Origin: Pseudomonadota bacterium
GTDB lineage: Bacteria; Pseudomonadota; Gammaproteobacteria; Burkholderiales; Rhodocyclaceae
Reading direction: 5' to 3'
DNA: 64,000 nucleotides
Assembly: GCA_018240785.1 (NCBI GenBank)
Contig: JAFEFC010000011.1
Location: forward strand, 249,435-313,434
Positions 48,202 through 56,187 of the stretch are shown piece by piece; within the stretch, counting starts at the first letter, position 1; each line of letters begins with the position of its first letter. Below the pieces are notes generated by a model, which was not told the origin of the DNA, made no database searches, and worked only from the letters and a program-made list of their open reading frames with translations. The position numbers and the translations under genes were made by a program.

Positions 48202-48648
48202 ATGAGCAGCCGCTTCCATCTCCAACCCCTGCTCGATCTCGCGCAGACGCGCACCGACGAAGCCGCGCGCAAGCTGGGCGAGCTCATCGCGGGCGAGCGC
48301 TCGGTGGAGCAGAAGCTCAAGCAACTGGAAGACTACCGGCAGGAATACCACGAGCGCTTCATGCAGGCCGTGCGTGACGGCATCGGACCCGAGGCGTGGC
48401 GCAACTTCACCGCCTTCATCGGCCGCCTGGACGACGCCATTGCCGTGCAGCGCGGCATCGTCGAGCAATCCCGGGCGCAGACCGCGCAAGGCCAGCAGTC
48501 GTGGCTGGCCCAGCGCAACAGGCTGAAGGCCTTCGACACCCTGTCCCAGCGTCATCAGGCCGGCGTGTCGCGCAGCGAGGCCAAGCAGGAACAGAAGCTC
48601 ACCGACGAGCACGCCGCACGGCGCAGCCGCCAGGACGACGACGCCTGA
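48202..48648 (+). CDS. fliJ: Flagellar export protein FliJ
   Basis: A 148-residue coiled-coil protein (FHLQPLLDLAQTRTDEAARKLGELIAGE ... RNRLKAFDTLSQRHQAGVSRSEAKQEQKLTDEHA) with the FliJ layout. It sits in the FliI ring like the F1 gamma stalk and couples ATPase and export gate. The assignment rests on pattern and its position after fliI. Confidence 0.9.
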   Translation: MSSRFHLQPLLDLAQTRTDEAARKLGELIAGERSVEQKLKQLEDYRQEYHERFMQAVRDGIGPEAWRNFTAFIGRLDDAIAVQRGIVEQSRAQTAQGQQSWLAQRNRLKAFDTLSQRHQAGVSRSEAKQEQKLTDEHAARRSRQDDDA

Positions 48649-48751
48649 TCCAGCAGTCGAATGCGCCGCGCTTCAACGCTGCGCGCATGGCATGAAGCTT
48701 GCTCGAAGCTCATCGACGCTTTTCAGGATCCTCCAGACAGAGGTCACCGCC

Positions 48752-50203
48752 ATGCCTGCTTCCGTTTCTCCAAGCAACACGACGCTCGGGCTCGCCCGGA
48801 CGCTGTTCGCCTCCGCTGCGCAATCCGGCGCCAGGGACCTGCCGACGGACTCCACCGGAGTTTCGTTCTCGAGCACGCTGCAAGGCCGGCTCGACAACGC
48901 GCCGCCAGCCCGTGCGCCGGGCTCCCACCTCGATGGTGCAGGCCGCCCGCGCGATCCCGAGCGCCCGGCGGAGCGCGAACGCCCCGCCGAGCCTGAGCGC
49001 CCCGCCGAGGCTGATCGCTCCGCCGAGCCTGGACGCCCCGCCGAAGCTGAGCGCAGCAACGCCGGGGGGAACGCGGATGACGGCAGCGCCGCCGGCACCA
49101 CCAGCAGCGCGCCCGCGGCAGCAAAAGGCGGGCAAGGGGCTTCCGGGAGCGGGCGGGAACAAGACGCCGCGGCAGAGAAACCTGCCGAGGCGGGACTGGC
49201 CCGCGGCAAGCCGGCAAGGGTTGTCACGCTGGACACCGCAGTGGGCACCGATACGGATGCCGCAGCTCAAGCAGTCAACGGCACCACGGACGCGCGGGCG
49301 CTTGCCGCACTCGTCAAGGCAGGCACGGCGGGCGAAAGGGCCGTCTCCGGCGGCACCGACAAATCCACCGACGCCGATTCCACTGCCGCAATCGATGCCG
49401 GCCTGCCGGCAGATCTTGCCGCCCTGTTGCCCCAGCTTGCCGCTTCGAGAGCGGCGGATGGCGCGCCGAAGCCAGATCCGGCTCTGGATGACAGCCTCGG
49501 CAAATCGCTTCAGAATTCCGGCCTGCTGCCGAGAATGGGAGCAGGTACGCAGGGTCCCGACCGCGATGTCGCCGGCGCGCTGATGATGTTGCAGGCACGC
49601 GAGAGCGCTGTCGCAGTCGCGGCCGGCAAGCTTGCCGGCGGCCTGCAGCAGGACGTGGAGGCGACCGCATCGGTTTCGGGTGCGAACGCCACGGGCTCGG
49701 CACCCGCCAGCGGGCTGCCGCACCAGCTCAGCGAATTTGCGGCGATCCGCGGCCAGGCCATCGCAGCGCGGCCGCTCACGCCGCAACTGCCCGTCCACAC
49801 GCCGGTCGGCCAGGAAGGCTGGGCAGAGGACGTCGGCAACCGGGTGACGTGGATGCTGGGCCGCGCCGAAAGCAAAGCCGAGCTGGTGCTGACGCCACCC
49901 AACCTGGGCAAGCTCGAAGTCTCGATCAACCTCAGCGGCGATCAGACCACAGCGCAGTTCATCGCCGCCAACCAGGCCGCGCGTGATGCGCTCGAGCAGG
50001 CCTTGCCGCGCCTGCGCGAGATGCTGGCCGGCGCAGGCATCAACCTGGGTGAAACGAGCGTGAGCACCTCGGGTGAGCAACAGGCCGGGCGCGACGATGG
50101 CGGCAGCGGGCGCCATCGCGGGCAAGGTGAGGGCACAGTGGGCGGTGGCGGAGCCACCGTCTGGTTGAGACAGCACGACGGGATGGTCGACACCTTCGTC
50201 TGA
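48752..50203 (+). CDS. fliK: Flagellar hook-length control protein FliK
   Basis: A secreted molecular ruler of 483 residues. The disordered middle contains five degenerate 6-residue repeats (RPAEPE type) near residues 70-100. The C-terminal Flg_hook domain is clear (KAELVLTPPNLGKLEVSINLSGDQTTAQF, then ALEQALPRLREMLAGAGINLGETSV). It switches export from hook to filament substrates with FlhB. The start at 48752, after GAGGTC, fits better than the ATG at 48692. Confidence 0.9.
   Translation: MPASVSPSNTTLGLARTLFASAAQSGARDLPTDSTGVSFSSTLQGRLDNAPPARAPGSHLDGAGRPRDPERPAERERPAEPERPAEADRSAEPGRPAEAERSNAGGNADDGSAAGTTSSAPAAAKGGQGASGSGREQDAAAEKPAEAGLARGKPARVVTLDTAVGTDTDAAAQAVNGTTDARALAALVKAGTAGERAVSGGTDKSTDADSTAAIDAGLPADLAALLPQLAASRAADGAPKPDPALDDSLGKSLQNSGLLPRMGAGTQGPDRDVAGALMMLQARESAVAVAAGKLAGGLQQDVEATASVSGANATGSAPASGLPHQLSEFAAIRGQAIAARPLTPQLPVHTPVGQEGWAEDVGNRVTWMLGRAESKAELVLTPPNLGKLEVSINLSGDQTTAQFIAANQAARDALEQALPRLREMLAGAGINLGETSVSTSGEQQAGRDDGGSGRHRGQGEGTVGGGGATVWLRQHDGMVDTFV
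48962..49051 (+). repeat. Five imperfect 18-bp tandem repeats in fliK
   Basis: Five consecutive 18-base units (consensus CGCCCCGCCGAGCCTGAG) encode RPAERE, RPAEPE, RPAEAD, RSAEPG and RPAEAE. They lie in the disordered ruler part of FliK, where copy-number change would alter protein length without affecting the folded C-terminus. Confidence 0.8.
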
Positions 50204-50214
50204 AGCGCTGGAAT

Positions 50215-50237
50215 TGGGGCGGGTCTGCCCCACTTTT
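50215..50237 (+). terminator. Weak terminator-like hairpin between fliK and fliL
   Basis: TGGGGC / GCCCCA with a 6-base loop, followed by CTTTT. The stem is short, but it lies in the only sizeable gap (93 bases) of the fliF-fliR run, so it may reduce read-through into fliL. Confidence 0.4.
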
Positions 50238-50296
50238 CCAGTCTTCGAAGGCGGCAACTCTCCCGGATAATGGAATCTGGAATCTAGGAGAACCGC

Positions 50297-50860
50297 ATGG
50301 CGAAGGCGCCAGCCAAACCGGACGCAGCCCCCGAAGCCGCCCCCAGGAAGAAGGGCAAGCTGCTGTTGATCGTCGTCATTGCCTTGCTGGTATTGCTGAT
50401 CGCGGCAGCAGGGGTGGTGGTGCTGCTGTTGCTGAAGAAGGACAAGGGCGGCGACGACCACGCCGGCCCGGCTGCTGCGGCGGAAGCTGCGCCGCACTCG
50501 ACGATCGATCTCAGCAAGCCACCGACCTTCGTGCCGCTGGATCCTTTCACCGTCAATCTGCGACGCGACGAGGGCGACCATTACCTGCAGGCGGTCATCG
50601 TTCTGCGCGTGGGCGACCCGAAGCTGGGCGAAAGCCTCAAGGCGTTCATGCCCGAAGTGCGGCACCGCATCAACCTGCTGTTGTCTTCCAAGTTGCCCTC
50701 TGAGCTCGCCGACACCGTCGGCCGGGAAAAGCTTGCAGAAGACATCGCCAGCCAGGTAAACGAGGCGCTCGGCTTTCCGGCAAGCACGGATACGCGCGGG
50801 CGCACACGCTCGAACGGGCCGGTGCAGGCCGTGCTGTTCAACTCCTTCATCATCCAGTGA
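50297..50860 (+). CDS. fliL: Flagellar basal body-associated protein FliL
   Basis: A 187-residue inner-membrane protein: basic N-terminus, one helix (LLLIVVIALLVLLIAAAGVVVLLLL) and a periplasmic FliL domain (FVPLDPFTVNLRRDEGDHYLQAVIVLRVGD ... VLFNSFIIQ). It supports stator function. AGGAGA precedes the ATG. It is 12 bases before fliM. Confidence 0.95.
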   Translation: MAKAPAKPDAAPEAAPRKKGKLLLIVVIALLVLLIAAAGVVVLLLLKKDKGGDDHAGPAAAAEAAPHSTIDLSKPPTFVPLDPFTVNLRRDEGDHYLQAVIVLRVGDPKLGESLKAFMPEVRHRINLLLSSKLPSELADTVGREKLAEDIASQVNEALGFPASTDTRGRTRSNGPVQAVLFNSFIIQ

Positions 50861-50872
50861 CGGATCGCCGCC

Positions 50873-51883
50873 ATGTCTTCGGACTTTCTTTCCCAGGAGG
50901 AGGTTGACGCCCTGTTGCGGGGCGTCACCGGGGAGTCCGACGAACCTGCGGACGATCTCGCCGACCAGAGCGGGGTCAGGCCCTACAACCTCGCCACCCA
51001 GGAACGCATCGTGCGTGGGCGCATGCCCACGATGGAGCTGATCAACGAGCGTTTCGCGCGCTACCTGCGCATCGGCATGTTCAACTACATGCACCGCAAC
51101 GCCGAGGTCTCGGTCGGTCCGATCAAGGTGCAGAAGTACGCGGAGTTCATCCGCAACCTGGTGGTGCCGACCAACCTCAACCTGGTGCTGGGCAAGCCAC
51201 TGCGCGGCACCGGCCTGGTGGTGTTCGACCCGAACCTGGTGTTCCTGGTGGTCGACAACATGTTCGGCGGCGACGGCCGCTTCCACACACGGGTCGAGGG
51301 GCGGGATTTCACGCCCACCGAGCAACGCATCATCAAGGCCATGCTCGACGTGGTGTTCGCCGAATATGCTCGGGCCTGGGCGCCGGTGTTCAAGCTCGAG
51401 CTGGAGTACGTCCGCTCCGAGATGAATTCGCAGTTCGCCAACATCGCCACGCCGTCCGAAGTCGTCGTGGCGACCACCTTCTCGCTCGATTTCGGCGGCG
51501 CGCAGGCGGACATGCACGTGTGCTTCCCCTACTCGATGCTGGAGCCGATCCGCGACGTGCTCTACTCGACGATGCAGAGCGACCACCTCACCCAGGACAA
51601 ACGCTGGATCCGCCTGCTTTCTCGCCAGTTGCAGACAGCCGACGTGGAACTGGTGTGCAACTTCGGCACCGCGCCGGTGACGCTGCGCGACATCGTCGAC
51701 ATGCGCGTCGGCGACATGATCCCGCTCAACGTCCCCGAACTGCTGACGGCTGCGGTGGATGGCGTACCGGTGTTCGAGGGCAGGCAGGGCACGAAGAACG
51801 GGCACTACGCGCTGAAGGTCGAGCGCTTCGTCAGTGCGAACGAGAACGACGCTGTACAGCTTCCCGGAGGCCAGAATGGCTGA
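50873..51883 (+). CDS. fliM: Flagellar motor switch protein FliM
   Basis: The 336-residue C-ring protein. The N-terminal CheY-P-binding segment (FLSQEEVDALLRGVTGE), the middle domain (ARYLRIGMFNYMHRNAEVSV, GTGLVVFDPNLVFLVVDNMFGGDGRF) and the C-terminal SpoA-like part (DMRVGDMIPLNVPELLTAAVDGVPVFEG) are intact. It overlaps fliN by 8 bases. Confidence 0.97.
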   Translation: MSSDFLSQEEVDALLRGVTGESDEPADDLADQSGVRPYNLATQERIVRGRMPTMELINERFARYLRIGMFNYMHRNAEVSVGPIKVQKYAEFIRNLVVPTNLNLVLGKPLRGTGLVVFDPNLVFLVVDNMFGGDGRFHTRVEGRDFTPTEQRIIKAMLDVVFAEYARAWAPVFKLELEYVRSEMNSQFANIATPSEVVVATTFSLDFGGAQADMHVCFPYSMLEPIRDVLYSTMQSDHLTQDKRWIRLLSRQLQTADVELVCNFGTAPVTLRDIVDMRVGDMIPLNVPELLTAAVDGVPVFEGRQGTKNGHYALKVERFVSANENDAVQLPGGQNG

Positions 51884-52343
51884 CGACAACCAGATTACCG
51901 ACGACGACTGGGCTGCCGCGATGCAGGAACAGGCCTCGGCCGAGGCCGGCCTGGGCGACGACGCCGCGCGCGTGGCTGCCGAACTTGCCGCCGCCGCCAT
52001 GGACAACTCGCCCTACCAGGCGCGCCCGGCCAGCCAGATCTTCGAGGACTTCGGCGCCACCGGCACCAAGCCGAGCTCGCTGAACGACTTCGACATGATC
52101 CTGGACATCCCGGTGCAGATCACCGTCGAGCTCGGCCGCACCAAGCTGTCGATCCGAAACCTGCTGCAACTGGCGCACGGCTCGGTCGTCGAACTCGACG
52201 GGCTCGCCGGCGAACCGATGGATGTGCTGGTGAACGGCACGCTGATCGCCCAGGGCGAGGTGGTGGTGGTGAACGACAAGTTCGGCATCCGCCTGACCGA
52301 CATCATCAGCCCCGCCGAACGCATGCGGAAGATCCGCCACTGA
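51876..52343 (+). CDS. fliN: Flagellar motor switch protein FliN
   Basis: A 155-residue C-ring protein. The variable acidic N-terminus is followed by the SpoA domain (DMILDIPVQITVELGRTKLSIRNLLQLAHGSVVELDGLAGEP and DKFGIRLTDIISPAERMRKI). The ATG at 51876, inside the end of fliM, is preferred to the in-frame ATG 42 bases upstream. The stop overlaps the fliO start by one base. Confidence 0.96.
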   Translation: MADDNQITDDDWAAAMQEQASAEAGLGDDAARVAAELAAAAMDNSPYQARPASQIFEDFGATGTKPSSLNDFDMILDIPVQITVELGRTKLSIRNLLQLAHGSVVELDGLAGEPMDVLVNGTLIAQGEVVVVNDKFGIRLTDIISPAERMRKIRH

Positions 52344-52858
52344 TGCGCTGCCCTGCGGCCGGGCGCCATCGCACCCTCGACCCGTTGCACGACGTGCCTG
52401 CCTCACGCTCCCGGCCGGCCTATGCGACCGTCACGGCCCTCTTCCTGCTGTCGGCGGCATCGCCGCTGCACGCCGCCGAAACCGCCGCCGCAGCCTCCCC
52501 GCCCGGGCCGGATCTTGCCGCCGGCCTCGGCCAGATGGCCTTCGGTCTGGCCGTGGTCATCGCCCTGCTGTTCGCCTGCCTGTGGGTGATCCGGCGGCTG
52601 TCGGCGCCGCGCGGCTCGGCCGCGTCGGCGCTGAAGGTGCTGGGCGCGGTGGCGGTCGGCCCGCGCGAGCGCGTGGTGCTGGTCGGCCTGGGCGACAAGG
52701 TGCTGGTGCTCGGCGTGGCGCCGGGTCAGGTGAGGACCTTGCATGTGCTGCAGGCGGACGAACTGCCCACCCTCGCCGGCGGCACCGCAGCGGCGGCCAG
52801 CATGAAGGATTTCCCCGCGTGGCTGCGACAGGCAATGGAGCGCCGCCATGAGCCCTGA
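52343..52858 (+). CDS. fliO: Flagellar biosynthesis protein FliO
   Basis: A 171-residue protein with a signal-like N-terminal stretch ([15 protein letters not shown]), one membrane helix ([25 protein letters not shown]) and a cytoplasmic FliO domain ([40 protein letters not shown]). It scaffolds FliP assembly in the export gate. It overlaps fliP by 11 bases. Confidence 0.92.
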   Translation: MRCPAAGRHRTLDPLHDVPASRSRPAYATVTALFLLSAASPLHAAETAAAASPPGPDLAAGLGQMAFGLAVVIALLFACLWVIRRLSAPRGSAASALKVLGAVAVGPRERVVLVGLGDKVLVLGVAPGQVRTLHVLQADELPTLAGGTAAAASMKDFPAWLRQAMERRHEP

Positions 52859-53630
52859 GTCGCCGTCCCGCCCTGCGCCGCGCGCGCGGGCTGCTTTCGC
52901 ACGCGGCGCGACCGCGCTGGCGCTGTTGCTCGCTCCGCTTCTGGCCGCTGCGCAAGCCCTGCCGACGCTGACCGCAATGCCGGCGGCCGGCGGCGGCACC
53001 ACTTACAGCCTCACCATCCAGACGCTGGTGCTGATGACGCTGCTCAGCTTCATCCCGGCGATGGTGCTGATGATGACCAGCTTCACCCGCATCGTCATCG
53101 TCTTCGGCCTGCTGCGCCAGGCCATCGGCACGCAGACCGCACCGCCCAACCAGGTGCTGGTGGGCCTGGCGCTGTTTCTCAGCTTCTTCATCATGGCGCC
53201 GGTGGCCGAGAAGGTTTACCAGGATGCCTACCTGCCGATGTCGCAGGGCTCGATACGGTTCGAGGAGGCGCTGCAGCGCGCCTCGGTGCCGATGAAGGCC
53301 TTCATGCTGAAGCAGGTGCGCGAGCCCGACCTGTCGCTGTTCTCGGGGCTCGCCAAGCTGCCGCCGGTGGAAAAGGCCGAGGATCTGCCGATGCGCGTCG
53401 TGATCCCGGCCTTCGTCACTTCCGAGCTCAAGACCGCCTTCCAGATCGGCTTCATCGTGTTCATTCCCTTCATCATCATCGACATGGTCGTCGCCTCGGT
53501 GCTGATGTCGATGGGCATGATGATGATGTCGCCGGTCATCGTATCGCTGCCGTTCAAGATCATGCTGTTCGTGCTGGTCGACGGCTGGACGCTGCTGATC
53601 GGCTCGCTGGTGCAGAGCTTCGCCGTGTAG
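52848..53630 (+). CDS. fliP: Flagellar export gate protein FliP
   Basis: A 260-residue membrane protein with a cleavable signal peptide ([19 protein letters not shown]) and four helices. Signature segments: [67 protein letters not shown] and [21 protein letters not shown]. It forms the FliP5Q4R1 pore. Confidence 0.97.
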   Translation: MSPESPSRPAPRARAAFARGATALALLLAPLLAAAQALPTLTAMPAAGGGTTYSLTIQTLVLMTLLSFIPAMVLMMTSFTRIVIVFGLLRQAIGTQTAPPNQVLVGLALFLSFFIMAPVAEKVYQDAYLPMSQGSIRFEEALQRASVPMKAFMLKQVREPDLSLFSGLAKLPPVEKAEDLPMRVVIPAFVTSELKTAFQIGFIVFIPFIIIDMVVASVLMSMGMMMMSPVIVSLPFKIMLFVLVDGWTLLIGSLVQSFAV

Positions 53631-53649
53631 GCGCGAAGGAGACAGGATC

Positions 53650-53919
53650 ATGACCCCCACCGCCGTCGTCGAGCTGGGCCGCCAGGCAATCGAGATCACG
53701 CTGCTGGTGTCGGCGCCGCTGTTCATCGCCGCGCTGGTCACCGGCCTGGTGGTGAGCATCTTCCAGGCCGCGACACAGATCAACGAAATGACCTTGTCGT
53801 TCGTGCCGAAGATCGTGGTGATGTTCGTCACTCTCGTGGTGGCGGGCCCGTGGATGATCACCACGCTGACCGACTTCATGCGCCGGCTGTTCGAATCCAT
53901 TCCGGCGATGATCGGCTGA
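53650..53919 (+). CDS. fliQ: Flagellar export gate protein FliQ
   Basis: An 89-residue protein with two membrane helices (LLVSAPLFIAALVTGLVVSIFQAATQINEMTL; KIVVMFVTLVVAGPWMITTLTDF), matching FliQ in length and motif. AAGGAG precedes the ATG. It lies between fliP and fliR. Confidence 0.97.
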   Translation: MTPTAVVELGRQAIEITLLVSAPLFIAALVTGLVVSIFQAATQINEMTLSFVPKIVVMFVTLVVAGPWMITTLTDFMRRLFESIPAMIG

Positions 53920-53947
53920 AGCCGGCGCGCACCGCCCGCTCCCCGCC

Positions 53948-54751
53948 ATGCTCAGCGTCACCGCCGCCCAGCTCGACGCCTGGCTCGCCGCACTGATGTT
54001 CCCCTTGGCGCGTCTGCTGGGGCTGTTCTCGTCGGCGCCGGTGTTCTCCAACCGCGGCGTGACGATGCGCGTGCGGCTGGCGATCGGCATCGCCGTGGCG
54101 CTCGCGCTGCTGCCGGCGATGCCCCCCATGCCCGCAGTGCCGCCGGCCTCCGGCCTGGGGCTGGCGATCTTCGTGCAGCAGATCTTCATCGGCATCGCCA
54201 TCGGCTTCATGATGCGCATCGTGTTCGCCGCGGTGGATCTGGCCGGCGCGCTGATCGGCATGCAGATGGGCCTGTCCTTCGCGCTTTTCTTCGACCCGGA
54301 AGCGGGCGGCCAGACGGCGGTGATGTCCGATTTCCTTGGCCTTGTCACCCTGCTGCTGTTCCTGTCGATGAACGGGCATCTGCTGCTGATCGACGCCACC
54401 GTGAAGAGCTTCGAGTGGCTGCCAGTGGGGGTCGAGCCGGTACGGGCGCTCGGCTGGGGCTACATCGCGCGGGCCGGCGCAACGGTGTTCGCATCCGGGC
54501 TGCTGCTGTCGCTGCCGGTGGTGGCGGTGCTGCTGGTGGCCAACATCGCGCTCGGCGTGCTGACGCGCGCGGCGCCACAGCTCAACCTCTTCGCCGTCGG
54601 CTTCCCGATCACGATGACGGCGGGCTTCATCGGCCTGATGCTGATCTTCGCCAACTTCGCGCCGGTGCTGCAGAGCCTGTTCGAGCGCGGCATGGACACC
54701 ATCGCGCTGATGCTGGAAGCGCTGGCGCCGCTCCCCGCCGCGCGCCCCTGA
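53948..54751 (+). CDS. fliR: Flagellar export gate protein FliR
   Basis: A 267-residue protein with six hydrophobic segments. Typical elements: MFPLARLLGLFSSAPVFSNR, GLAIFVQQIFIGIAIGFMMRIVF, GALIGMQMGLSFALFFDPEAGG and LFAVGFPITMTAGFIGLMLIF. Last gene of the fliF-fliR operon. Its stop directly abuts the stop of the convergent lipoprotein gene. Confidence 0.96.
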   Translation: MLSVTAAQLDAWLAALMFPLARLLGLFSSAPVFSNRGVTMRVRLAIGIAVALALLPAMPPMPAVPPASGLGLAIFVQQIFIGIAIGFMMRIVFAAVDLAGALIGMQMGLSFALFFDPEAGGQTAVMSDFLGLVTLLLFLSMNGHLLLIDATVKSFEWLPVGVEPVRALGWGYIARAGATVFASGLLLSLPVVAVLLVANIALGVLTRAAPQLNLFAVGFPITMTAGFIGLMLIFANFAPVLQSLFERGMDTIALMLEALAPLPAARP

Positions 54752-55264
54752 TCAGAGCTGCGGGAACTGCCGCGACCGCACCAGGCGAACCTCGCCGCTC
54801 GCGGTACGACGCGCGAAGGGGCGGGTGGCCTCCATGCCTTCCTCGTAGCGCAGCACGTCGTAGCCGGCAAAACCGCCCGCCTCCACCATGCGTCGTGCAT
54901 TGCGCAGGAAGATCTGCCGCGCCTCGCCCTCGCCGCCGGTGATGAGGGATTTCATGCGCAGATCCATGCGCACCCGGTCCTCGCCGGCGCGGCTGACGTC
55001 GATGCTCCAGGTCGGCGCCAGCGGATCGTAGATGGCGTAGGCAACGAGCGCCCCGGCGATGTATTCCGGCTTGAGGTAGGACAGCTTGCTGGCCATCAGC
55101 ACCCCGCCGGCGATGCCCGCCACCGTTCCGCCCGAAGCGGCGACTTCGTCGGCGGTCACGCCGGCAAAGGTCGCGTCACCGCTCGGTGTGGTCGAGCATG
55201 CCGTGGCCGCGAGCGCAACGCCCAGCGCAAGACACAACGGACCAATCCGCATCGACATCGTCAT
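54752..55264 (-). CDS. Putative lipoprotein of unknown function
   Basis: A protein of about 170 residues with a lipoprotein signal peptide (RIGPLCLALGVALAATACST; lipobox LAATAC). The mature part reads KPEYIAGALVAYAIYDPLAPTW and SIDVSRAGEDRVRMDLRMKS, followed by ARRMVEAGGFAGYDVLRYEEGMEATRPFA. I recognise no flagellar family. It lies directly behind flgL (3-base gap) and stop-to-stop with fliR, so it is probably co-transcribed with flgKL. Three in-frame ATGs make the start uncertain. Confidence 0.75.
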   Translation of the reverse strand: MTMSMRIGPLCLALGVALAATACSTTPSGDATFAGVTADEVAASGGTVAGIAGGVLMASKLSYLKPEYIAGALVAYAIYDPLAPTWSIDVSRAGEDRVRMDLRMKSLITGGEGEARQIFLRNARRMVEAGGFAGYDVLRYEEGMEATRPFARRTASGEVRLVRSRQFPQL

Positions 55265-55266
55265 GC

Positions 55267-56172
55267 TCAATTGAGGTAGTTGAAAAGGGACAGCCCGGTG
55301 ATCTTCAGGAAGGACTGCTGCGCCGCCTGCAGGATGGTCTGCTGCTGGCTGAGACGCGAGAACGCCTCGTTGTAGTCGAGATCCTGCAGGTTGGACAGGG
55401 TCGTGGCGTACTGCAGGTCCAGGTCGCTGCCGATCGAGCTGAGCTGGTCGATCTCCACCTGCTGCGAGCCGATCTGCGCCTGCGCGCTCAGCACCCTGTC
55501 GAAATTGCGGTCGATGCCATCGAGCGCGGTCGTCACGGCCCCCGAGACACCCGAAACCGGCCCGTCCTCGAGCGCGCTGATGAAGGTCGACAGCGTGGCG
55601 AAGACCCCGGCACTGTCGCTGCCGAAGACTTGTTCCCCGGCGAACGTGGTGGGCATGAAGCGCGACGAAGACACCTGCATCGTGCGCGAGCCCTGGTCGC
55701 CCTGGTAGCTCACGCCTCCGTCGGCGTTGCCGCTGAAGGCCGGGTCCCGCGACTGGTAGCCGGCAAACAGGTAGTCGCCGTTGGCGTCGCGGGTGTTGGC
55801 GATCGCCAGCATCGAGTCGAACTGTGCCCTCAGGTCGGTGGCAATGGCCCGTCGGTCGCTAGCGGACAAGGTGGGGTTCCCCGCTTCGAGCACCCGGTCG
55901 CGCGCGTACTGAAGGATGTCGCCGGCGCCGGTCAGTTGCCCCTCCACCAGCTTGAGCGCATCCTGAGCGTAGCCTTGGTTGCGGGTGAACTGCGTATTCA
56001 CGCTGCGCGACTGGGTGACGTCGAGCGCGCGCGCCGACGCCACCGGATCGTCCGCCGGCGTGACGATCTTGCGCCCGGAGGCAATCTGCTGCTGAGTGTA
56101 GAGCAGGGACGCGGATTGCTGCTGCAGCGCACTCACGCCCTGGTCGTAGATCATGCTGGTCGAAATGCGCAT
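55267..56172 (-). CDS. flgL: Flagellar hook-associated protein FlgL (HAP3)
   Basis: The 301-residue junction protein between hook and filament. Flagellin-like ends: MRISTSMIYDQGVSALQQQSASLLYTQQQIASGRKIVTPADDPVASARAL and a C-terminus ending ITGLSLFNYLN with helical DLQYATTLSNLQDLDYNEAFSRLSQQ. It is 15 bases behind flgK. Confidence 0.96.
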   Translation of the reverse strand: MRISTSMIYDQGVSALQQQSASLLYTQQQIASGRKIVTPADDPVASARALDVTQSRSVNTQFTRNQGYAQDALKLVEGQLTGAGDILQYARDRVLEAGNPTLSASDRRAIATDLRAQFDSMLAIANTRDANGDYLFAGYQSRDPAFSGNADGGVSYQGDQGSRTMQVSSSRFMPTTFAGEQVFGSDSAGVFATLSTFISALEDGPVSGVSGAVTTALDGIDRNFDRVLSAQAQIGSQQVEIDQLSSIGSDLDLQYATTLSNLQDLDYNEAFSRLSQQQTILQAAQQSFLKITGLSLFNYLN

Positions 56173-56187
56173 GTCGAGCTCCTGCCA

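Noticed and set aside
48710..52006. A 1098-codon minus-strand frame across fliK, fliL and fliM
   Set aside because: It runs through three clear flagellar genes on the other strand and has no domain; it results from high GC third positions.
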